The notes beneath the pieces are model-generated. The model saw only the letters and a program-made list of their open reading frames with translations. It was not told the DNA's origin and did not search any database. Below are positions 51,947-58,735 of a stretch of DNA of 64,000 bases, piece by piece. Position 1 is the stretch's first letter. The number at the start of each line of letters is the position of its first letter. Both the position numbers and the translations under genes were made by a program. Source of the DNA: Halolamina sediminis (lineage in GTDB: Archaea > Halobacteriota > Halobacteria > Halobacteriales > Haloferacaceae); NCBI RefSeq assembly GCF_001282785.1, contig NZ_CVUA01000001.1:2108001-2172000 (forward strand). The letters are read 5' to 3'.

Positions 51947-52188
51947 TAGCCGGCAGTTAGGTCCGCCGTGGGAGGAATTCACGCGCTGCTCGGTACGTCT
52001 ACGGCGTCGACCCCGACAGAGTCCAGCAGGCCAGACAGTCCGCCAACGATTCGTCGGCGCCGCCGGAAACGTGCTGACAGTTCGCAGCCGAACCGGAACT
52101 GGGAGCACGAAACTCTCGAAATCAGCAGTTAGCCGGGCTCTCTCCCGCTACCCGAACGCACTTAGGCACGCCACCCCCACAGCGGGTA

Positions 52189-53223
52189 ATGTCCGTTCGT
52201 GTCGGCCTGCTCGGCGCCACCGGCGCCGTGGGCCAACGGTTCGTCCAGTTGCTCGACGACCACCCGACGTTCGAGATCGCCGCGGTGACCGCCAGCCCCG
52301 AGAGCGCCGGGAGCCCCTATCGCGACGCCGCCAAGTGGCGCGTCGACACGCCGATCCCCGACCACGTCGCCGAAATGACCGTCCGGGAGACCAGCCCCGA
52401 GGCGCTGCCGGACGATCTGGACCTGCTGTTCTCCTCGCTGCCCTCCGGCGTCGGCGCCGAGATCGAGCCCGAACTCTGCCGGGCGGGCTACGTCGTCTCC
52501 TCGAACTCCTCGAACGAGCGCATGGCCGAGGACGTGCCGCTGACGATCCCGGAGGTCAACCCCGACCACCTCGACCTGCTCGAGACTCAGCGCGAGGAGC
52601 GCGGCTGGGACGGCGCGCTCGTCAAGAACCCCAACTGCTCGACGATCACGATGGTCCCGACACTCGCCGCGCTGGATCGGTTCGGCCTCGAACGCGTCCA
52701 CGTCGCGACGCTGCAGGCCGTCTCCGGGGCGGGCTACTCCGGGGTCACGTCGATGGAGATCATCGACAACGTCCTCCCCCACATCGGCGGCGAGGAGGCC
52801 AAGATGGAGACCGAGTCCCGGAAGCTGCTGGGCGACGTGGAGAACGGCGAGCTCTCGCTGCACGACGTGGACGTGTCCGCGTCCTGTAACCGCGTCCCGT
52901 CGCTCGACGGCCACCTGGAGAACGTGTTCGCCGAGCTCGAAGCGAACCCCGAGCCCGAAGCCGTCCACGAGGCGCTGGAGAGCCTCGACAGCGTGGACCT
53001 GCCGTCGGCGCCCGAGCAGCCGATCCACGTGTTCGCCGACCCGGATCGCCCGCAGCCGCGGCTGGATCGGATGCGCGGCAAGGGGATGCAGATCTCGGCG
53101 GGCGGGCTCCGTGAGACCGCCGAGGGGGTCCAGTACAACTGTCTCGCACACAACACCATCCGCGGCGCCGCCGGCGCCTCGGTGCTCAACGGCGAACTGC
53201 TCGTCGAGGAAGGCTGGGTCTAG
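52189..53223 (+). CDS. asd: Aspartate-semialdehyde dehydrogenase
   Basis: 344 residues. NADP-binding VGLLGATGAVGQRFVQLLDD, phosphate-binding SSNSSNERMAEDVPLTIPEV, catalytic Cys in KNPNCSTITMVPTL, and VSGAGYSGVTSMEIIDNVLP with HNTIRGAAGASVLNGELLV near the end. Reduces aspartyl phosphate to aspartate semialdehyde for Lys, Thr and Met synthesis. A cacttagg element lies 25-30 bases before the ATG. Confidence 0.95.
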   Translation: MSVRVGLLGATGAVGQRFVQLLDDHPTFEIAAVTASPESAGSPYRDAAKWRVDTPIPDHVAEMTVRETSPEALPDDLDLLFSSLPSGVGAEIEPELCRAGYVVSSNSSNERMAEDVPLTIPEVNPDHLDLLETQREERGWDGALVKNPNCSTITMVPTLAALDRFGLERVHVATLQAVSGAGYSGVTSMEIIDNVLPHIGGEEAKMETESRKLLGDVENGELSLHDVDVSASCNRVPSLDGHLENVFAELEANPEPEAVHEALESLDSVDLPSAPEQPIHVFADPDRPQPRLDRMRGKGMQISAGGLRETAEGVQYNCLAHNTIRGAAGASVLNGELLVEEGWV

Positions 53224-53236
53224 GCAGTCGGCCGAA

Positions 53237-54184
53237 TCAGACGACGCGGTTCTCGATCTCGCCGCCCGCTTCGAGCGCCTCGTAGTTCCCGGCCACGATG
53301 TCGGCCAGCCGCTCGAAGTACACCGGGGAGTGGCCCGCGTTGTGGGGCGTTATCCGGACGTTGTCGAACCCCCAGAGCGCGTGGTCCGCCGGCAGCGGCT
53401 CGGGGTCGGTCACGTCGAGGAACGCGGCGCCGATGGCGTTACCCCGGAGCGCGCGGACCAGCGCCTCGGTGTCGACGACGCCACCGCGGGCGATGTTGAC
53501 GAGGTTGGCGTCCGCCGGCATCGTCTTGAACGCCTCGTCGTCGAGCAGGCTCCGGGTCGCGTCCGTGAGCGGGCACGCGAGCACGACCGAGTCGCTGCGC
53601 CGGAGCGCGTCGTGGATCTCGTCGAAGCCGAGCACCTCGTCGGTCGGCCCGCCCTTCTCGGGGGTGTAGCGCACGCCGATCGTGTCGACGCCGAACGGCT
53701 CCAGCCGCTCGACGACCGCCTGCCCGATCGCGCCCATCCCGACGACGGTGACCGTCGAGTCGTAGAGCTCCTGACTCCCGAAGGACTGCCAGACGCGCTC
53801 CTCCTGCTGGCGGGCCGCGCGGGGGAAATCCCGCGCTAGCGAGATCAGCGCGCCGATCACGTACTCCGAGATGTTCGGCCCGTGGACGCCGGAGGCGTTG
53901 GTGACGGCGACGCCGGCCTCCTCCAGCGCCTCCATCGGGAGGTGGCCCGTGCCGGCGTAGGAGCAGGCGAACAGCTCGAGGTTTGCCGCTCGGTCGAGCA
54001 TCTCGGGGTCGACGTTGAAGCCGGCGACGACGCGGGCGCTCTCGATCAGCTCCCGCTCCGCCTCGGGCGTCCGGGCAACGGCGATGTCGGCGTCGGGGAG
54101 GCGCTCGCGCATCGCATCGGCGTACTCGTCGACGGATAGTCCGTGGATCTTCTGGCGCAGCAGTAGCACGTCTGGCTCGGTCAT
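53237..54184 (-). CDS. D-2-hydroxyacid dehydrogenase family protein
   Basis: 315 residues. NAD motif VVGMGAIGQAVVERLEPFGV, catalytic Arg in NIARGGVVDTEALVRALRGN, Glu in DVTDPEPLPADHALW and catalytic His in RITPHNAGHS. Convergent with asd. Substrate unresolved (phosphoglycerate-like or lactate-type). Confidence 0.9.
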   Translation of the reverse strand: MTEPDVLLLRQKIHGLSVDEYADAMRERLPDADIAVARTPEAERELIESARVVAGFNVDPEMLDRAANLELFACSYAGTGHLPMEALEEAGVAVTNASGVHGPNISEYVIGALISLARDFPRAARQQEERVWQSFGSQELYDSTVTVVGMGAIGQAVVERLEPFGVDTIGVRYTPEKGGPTDEVLGFDEIHDALRRSDSVVLACPLTDATRSLLDDEAFKTMPADANLVNIARGGVVDTEALVRALRGNAIGAAFLDVTDPEPLPADHALWGFDNVRITPHNAGHSPVYFERLADIVAGNYEALEAGGEIENRVV

Positions 54185-54305
54185 ACTCGCGGCGTCGACC
54201 TGCGGCGAAAAGAGTGTACCCTTCTCGGCAGGTCGCGGTCGTCGTCGGCCCCGCTAGCCATCGGTCCGGGGAAACGCTCAACCGACTCGCCCACGCAGTA
54301 CCGAC

Positions 54306-54698
54306 ATGTCACGAGAATCAGTCGTACGGCGGTACTACGCGCTGGTCGACGCCGGGGAGTACGACGCGCTGGTCGAACTGTTCACCGAGGACGTCGTCTA
54401 CGAGCGCCCGGGACAGGCGACCATCGAGGGACGGGAAGCACTTCGGGAGTTCTACGAGACGGGCCGGCCGCTCTCGAACGGCGAGCACGAACTCCACGCC
54501 GTCGTCGCCGACAGCGTGGAGCAACGCTCCGCTGGCAATCGGACGCAGTCCGATGACGGGGACACCGTCGCGGTCCGCGGGACGTTTCGCGGGGAGCAGG
54601 ACGGCGACGCCGTCGAACTCGGGTTCGCCGACTTCCACGAGTTCGACGGGGAGTCGATCGCGCGCCGGTACACGTACACCGACCGGGACACCGTCTGA
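54306..54698 (+). CDS. SnoaL-like (NTF2-fold) protein with a palindromic insert
   Basis: 130 residues. The fold is recognisable from VVRRYYALVDAGEYDALVEL, FTEDVVYERPGQATIEGREA, LREFYETG and the C-terminal FADFHEFDGESIARRYTYTD. Between the third and fourth strands the coding DNA contains two adjacent hairpins, giving extra residues VEQRSAGNRTQSDD before GDTVAVRGTFRG. Family members of this size lack the insert, so it appears to be an in-frame insertion in a turn. Confidence 0.88.
   Translation: MSRESVVRRYYALVDAGEYDALVELFTEDVVYERPGQATIEGREALREFYETGRPLSNGEHELHAVVADSVEQRSAGNRTQSDDGDTVAVRGTFRGEQDGDAVELGFADFHEFDGESIARRYTYTDRDTV
54518..54554. repeat. Paired hairpins inside the SnoaL-like gene
   Basis: ggagc-aac-gctcc at 54518-54530, linker gctggca, then atcggac-gca-gtccgat at 54538-54554, followed by gatgacgg-type sequence. 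Same order as hairpin-ctgccaatc-hairpin-gatgacgg in element B near 17.87-17.91 kb. Both loops are three bases. Confidence 0.85.
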
Positions 54699-54710
54699 GC
54701 CGGCCGGCGT

Positions 54711-55271
54711 TCACACCACCGGCGGCGCCGTCGGGTCCGTCACGACCGGGATCACGCTCGCCGGCACCTCGTCGAACCACCGGACTTCGAGCACCTCTTC
54801 GCCGTCGTCCAGCCGTGCCTGGTCGACGCCAGCCTCCCCACCCACGGCGTCGGCGGTGAAGAACACTTCCAGCAGGTACCCCCGCCGCTGGGGGTCGTCC
54901 CGACGGACGAACCGCTTCCTGACCGCGCGCCACACGCCCGTTATCTCGCAGTCGACGCCCGCCTCCTCCCGGACCTCGCGCCGGGCGGTCTCGGGGAACG
55001 TCTCGCCCGGCTCGTGACCGCCGCCGGGGAGCACCCACATCTCCGGATCACGGTCGTCGCGGAGCAGGAGGACGCAGCCGTCGTCGTCGGTGACGCGGGC
55101 ACCCGCGGCGCCGCGCTGGCCGCGATCGAACATCTCGACGCCGTGCTCGAAGAACTCGGGATCGTTGAGGCGGGTGACGTCGACGACGGGGAACTGTCCG
55201 AACCGCTCGCGGAGACCGTCGAGGCGGTCGTCGATCGCACGGCGCGTGCGGAGCGAGAGCGGCGCGGGCAT
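54711..55271 (-). CDS. Nudix hydrolase
   Basis: 186 residues. Nudix box complete: GGGHEPGETFPETARREVRE followed by EAGV, with the metal-binding Glu pair. Flanked by VWRAVRKRFVRRDDPQRRGY. Hydrolyses a nucleoside diphosphate derivative; substrate unknown. Seven bases separate it from the eIF2B-like gene on the same strand. Confidence 0.92.
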   Translation of the reverse strand: MPAPLSLRTRRAIDDRLDGLRERFGQFPVVDVTRLNDPEFFEHGVEMFDRGQRGAAGARVTDDDGCVLLLRDDRDPEMWVLPGGGHEPGETFPETARREVREEAGVDCEITGVWRAVRKRFVRRDDPQRRGYLLEVFFTADAVGGEAGVDQARLDDGEEVLEVRWFDEVPASVIPVVTDPTAPPVV

Positions 55272-55277
55272 CGCGGG

Positions 55278-56123
55278 TCAGGGCTCGCCGACGCCCTCGT
55301 CGGTGATCAGCGTGTCTACGAGCTCGACCGGCGTCGCGTCGTAGGCGGGGTTCTCGATCTCCACCCCCTCGACGGGCTCGCGCATCACCTCGCTGCCCGG
55401 GCGGAACTCGTTCTCGAAGCGGAACTCGTCGATCACCTTGGTCGAGGAGCCGACGACCGTGACGGGCACGTCCTCGCGGTCGGCGACCGCGGCGATCGGG
55501 TAGGTGCCGATGCGGTTGTACAGCGTCCCCTCGACGATGCAGTCCATCCCGACGATCACGCGGTCGACCTCGTCCATCACGTAGCCGGCGGCGCTGTCGA
55601 CCAGCAGGTGGGGCTCGACGCGATCGATCCCCGCGAGCATCCGGGCGGTCTTCCGGCCGAGGTAGCGCGGTCGGGCCTCGGTGACGTACGCCGTCAGGTG
55701 GGTGCCGTCGGCGCAGGCGGTCTCGACGGCTTCGAGGACAGTCGAGGAGTAGTCGTGGGTCAGGATCGTCTCGCCGTCCTCGAACGTGTCCGCCGCGTGG
55801 GCGGCCGCGCGGCGCTTGCCCGACTCGACGCGCTCGACGGCGTCCTCGATGGCCTGTTCGAGCAGTGCCTTGGCCTCCTCGGGCGTGTCGCCCTCGTCCA
55901 CCACCGCGTCGGTGATGCTGCGCATCGCGGCGTGGAGCGACGCGTGGGAGGGATTCGCCCGCCGGAGCGCGCCGGCGTTGTGTTCGAGGTCCCGATCGAA
56001 CGCGTCCGCGGAGACGTACTCCCGATCCAGTAGCTCCCGGAGTGCGGTGGCGGCTTTCACCGCGACTGCCGAGGAGGAGTGGCTCCGCATCTCCCGGATC
56101 TCGGCGACCGTCTCGTCGATCAT
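55278..56123 (-). CDS. eIF2B/ribose-1,5-bisphosphate isomerase-family protein
   Basis: 281 residues. The family core is visible: RVEPHLLVDSAAGYVMDEVD, VIVGMDCIVEGTLYNRIGTY with the conserved Asp194, and PVTVVGSSTKVIDEFRFENE. In true ribose-1,5-bisphosphate isomerases a Cys is the catalytic base in the position here filled by Asp124 (ILTHDYSSTVLEAV). It may therefore be a regulatory or differently active homologue. Followed closely by a Nudix gene. Start at 56123; the longer in-frame reading has an unusual Met-rich leader. Confidence 0.85.
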   Translation of the reverse strand: MIDETVAEIREMRSHSSSAVAVKAATALRELLDREYVSADAFDRDLEHNAGALRRANPSHASLHAAMRSITDAVVDEGDTPEEAKALLEQAIEDAVERVESGKRRAAAHAADTFEDGETILTHDYSSTVLEAVETACADGTHLTAYVTEARPRYLGRKTARMLAGIDRVEPHLLVDSAAGYVMDEVDRVIVGMDCIVEGTLYNRIGTYPIAAVADREDVPVTVVGSSTKVIDEFRFENEFRPGSEVMREPVEGVEIENPAYDATPVELVDTLITDEGVGEP

Positions 56124-56240
56124 GCTCGCCGCTGGGGTCGCTCGCCCGATAGGTGTTGCTACTCGGCCGGCCACGGCGATCGCGCTACCGGCGCCCGCGA
56201 CCGGCGAAAGTCACGTGGTCGTGCCACACCAACGTCCACC

Positions 56241-56642
56241 ATGGCCTACCCCGTCACCTACTACTGCCCGCGCTGTGGCGCCGTCCACGAACTGGAGCGC
56301 GAGGGGTATCTCGCGGACAAAACCGTGACGCCCTACCCTCTCGAAGGGTGGGAGTACGTCGCCCCCGACGAGCCGTTCGAGGACGAGGACGACGTCGACG
56401 GCGTCCGGTTCGTCTGTGGTGCGGACGAGGAACTGTTACTCACGGGCGAAGAGCTGCCCGACGCCGCAGAGGCGCCCGACTCGGGCTGCGGCGAGCCGTT
56501 CTACCTCTCGTTCGTCCGGTTCGAGGACGGGGAGGAGATCCAGCCCGAGCGCGGCGACGACCGCGTCACCATCGGCGTCGGCCCGCAGCGACCCCGCGGG
56601 CCGGACAGTCCCGGCGGCCCGAACGGCCCGACGGGGGAGTGA
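56241..56642 (+). CDS. Small zinc-ribbon protein, function unknown
   Basis: 133 residues. N-terminal YYCPRCGAVHELEREGYLA, then a second Cys pair (VCGADE and SGCGEPFYL) completing a zinc site, and a Gly/Pro/Arg-rich C-terminus. Haloarchaeal proteins of this type are common but uncharacterised. Divergent from the M3 peptidase gene by two bases at its 3' end. Confidence 0.75.
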   Translation: MAYPVTYYCPRCGAVHELEREGYLADKTVTPYPLEGWEYVAPDEPFEDEDDVDGVRFVCGADEELLLTGEELPDAAEAPDSGCGEPFYLSFVRFEDGEEIQPERGDDRVTIGVGPQRPRGPDSPGGPNGPTGE

Positions 56643-56643
56643 C

Positions 56644-58440
56644 TCAGAGCGCGTCGAGTAACGCGTCGACGCGGTCGGCGTAGGCGTCGATCCCGCGCTC
56701 GACGGTCGCCTCGTCGGTGAAGTCGAGCGTCGGCCGGAACGCCTCGTTCGAGCGGACGCTCCGGCCGCGGGCGAGCATCTCGCGGTACTGTTCCGGCGCG
56801 AGATCACCCTCGCGGAGCGCCCGCACCAGCGCGAGCGCGCCGACCGAGCCGGTGGCGTAGAGGTAGGCGTGGTACGGCTCCCGAGCGAGGTCGATCTCCT
56901 GCCAGCCCGCACCGGCGTGCTCGCCCAGCTCCACGGGCGCTTTGAACTCGCTGAGCAGGTCGCGGTGGCGCTCGTCTAACGCGTCCGGGCCGGGGTCGGC
57001 GCCGTCGGCGACCGCGTCGTGTAGTTCGTGGACGAACGTCGCTCCGCGAGCGGCGCGGTAGAGCGGCAGCTTGTCGAGGAACACCGAGCGGGCGTGGAGC
57101 GCCTCGGCCCCCGACCACACCTCGGCGAGGTGGTCGACCAGCAGCGTCTCGTGGGCGAACGACGCCACCTCGCCGGTGTGCTCGGGGACGCCCTGATCGA
57201 TCGGCCACTGCTCGTCGGCCGCGAGTTCGCGGTTCGCCGCGTGGCCGAGCTCGTGGGTGAACAGCAGCAGCGCCCGCAGGCTGCCGTCGTAGTTCAGCGC
57301 GAGAAACGGCCCCTCGGCGACGGCGGTGTTCTGGATCGCCTTCGGCCCGCGGCGCTTGTTCGCCGTCTCGCGAACGTCGACACGGCGCTCGTCGAGGATC
57401 CCGGCCACGCGATCGACGTACGCCTCGCCGAGCGGGGAGAGCGAGTCGAGGATCAGCTCCCGCGCTCGATCGTAGGGAACTTCGGGCGCCTCGCCCGGCG
57501 GCAGTGGGGCGAGGAGGTCCCACTCCCGGAACTGGTCGCCGTCGGTCGCCTCGCGGCGGGCCTCGAGCAGGTCGTGGTGCGGGCCGAGTCGGTCGGCGAT
57601 CCCCTCAATCACGGTCTCGTAGGCGTCGGTCGGGTACGTGCCGCCGAGGCTGGCGTCGCGGCCGGCGAGCCGGCGCGCCAGCGCGGAGTCGTAGTCGCGA
57701 ACGTCGGCCCGGCGACAGTCCGCGCGGATCCGCCCGACGTACGCCGACGCCATCCCGTGGCGGTGACGCCGAAGCTCCTCGCGGAACCGCTCGTGGGTGA
57801 CACGGCGGACCTCCCGATCCCGAGCGCGCAGCAACGCCGACTTCGCGGCCGGCGTCACCCGGCGCTCGCCGTCGGTGGTCTCAACTGTCGGCGGGGCGAC
57901 GTCACCGTCGACGATGGACCTGCCCACGTCGCTCCCGCTCTCGAGGGCGGGGTCGAGCTCCGCCAGCACGGACTCGGTCTCGCGAGAGAGCGCGTGGTCG
58001 GCGCTCGAAAGCAGGCGGTCGAGGTGTGCCCCGTGTCGGTCGAGTCCCGGCGTCGACGCGCGGAGTTCCTCGACGTGCTCCCGGCCGGCCTCGCGGAGTT
58101 CCGGGACCAGAGACCCCATCGCCGACGCCATCTCGGCCGCGAGATCGCGGTAGCGGGCGAAGCGTTCACGGGCCGCCGTGTCGGTCGTGTCGACGTAGCT
58201 GGTGAGGAAGGCGTAGAGGTGGAGTCTCCCGAGCCGGCGCACTTTGAGCTCCTCGACCAGATCCAACAGTTCGAGCAGCGTCTCGCCGTCCTCGGCGGCA
58301 CGGCCCTCGTAGGCACGGAGGTCGTCGAGCCGGGCCTCGAACGCGTCGGCGGCGCTCGCCCAGTCGTCGGGGGAGTCGAACACGAGTGACGGGTCCCACT
58401 TCTCGTCGGCAGGCACCTCGTCACGTGTTGGCAGGGACAT
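56644..58440 (-). CDS. M3-family metallopeptidase (oligoendopeptidase-like)
   Basis: 598 residues. Zinc site HELGH in LLLFTHELGHAANREL with the downstream Glu region VASFAHETLLVDHLAEV, and the long helical scaffold of M3 enzymes. Cleaves small peptides in the cytoplasm. ATG at 58440 (MSLPTRDEVPADEKWD) gives the usual length. Convergent with the zinc-ribbon gene. Confidence 0.92.
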   Translation of the reverse strand: MSLPTRDEVPADEKWDPSLVFDSPDDWASAADAFEARLDDLRAYEGRAAEDGETLLELLDLVEELKVRRLGRLHLYAFLTSYVDTTDTAARERFARYRDLAAEMASAMGSLVPELREAGREHVEELRASTPGLDRHGAHLDRLLSSADHALSRETESVLAELDPALESGSDVGRSIVDGDVAPPTVETTDGERRVTPAAKSALLRARDREVRRVTHERFREELRRHRHGMASAYVGRIRADCRRADVRDYDSALARRLAGRDASLGGTYPTDAYETVIEGIADRLGPHHDLLEARREATDGDQFREWDLLAPLPPGEAPEVPYDRARELILDSLSPLGEAYVDRVAGILDERRVDVRETANKRRGPKAIQNTAVAEGPFLALNYDGSLRALLLFTHELGHAANRELAADEQWPIDQGVPEHTGEVASFAHETLLVDHLAEVWSGAEALHARSVFLDKLPLYRAARGATFVHELHDAVADGADPGPDALDERHRDLLSEFKAPVELGEHAGAGWQEIDLAREPYHAYLYATGSVGALALVRALREGDLAPEQYREMLARGRSVRSNEAFRPTLDFTDEATVERGIDAYADRVDALLDAL

Positions 58441-58507
58441 GTCCGAGTAGTGGTGGATACGGACCAAAAGTGTTCGCCGAAACGAGGAACAGTAAGTTAC
58501 CTGATTT

Positions 58508-58705
58508 TTACTGCTCGCGCAGCCGCTCGTACACCGTCGGGTGGCTGAGGAGGTTCGCCGCCGTCAGCGCGAACAGCACCACACCCGCGAGGACGACCAC
58601 CTGCGTGTACGGGTCCGGCGGGATCAGGAGCGCCGACAGCGGGACGGCGACGACGAGGATGGCGAGCGCGATACCGACGAACCGGCCGCGCCGCGTTTCG
58701 AGCAT
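58508..58705 (-). CDS. Small two-helix membrane protein, function unknown
   Basis: 65 residues: GRFVGIALAILVVAVPLSAL, a short loop PPDPYTQ, then VVVLAGVVLFALTAANLLSH. Basic N-terminus, so both ends are probably cytoplasmic. Located between the peptidase gene and rtcB on the same strand. Confidence 0.75.
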   Translation of the reverse strand: MLETRRGRFVGIALAILVVAVPLSALLIPPDPYTQVVVLAGVVLFALTAANLLSHPTVYERLREQ

Positions 58706-58735
58706 ACCCCACGTACGCTCGCCCCGACGTAAAGC

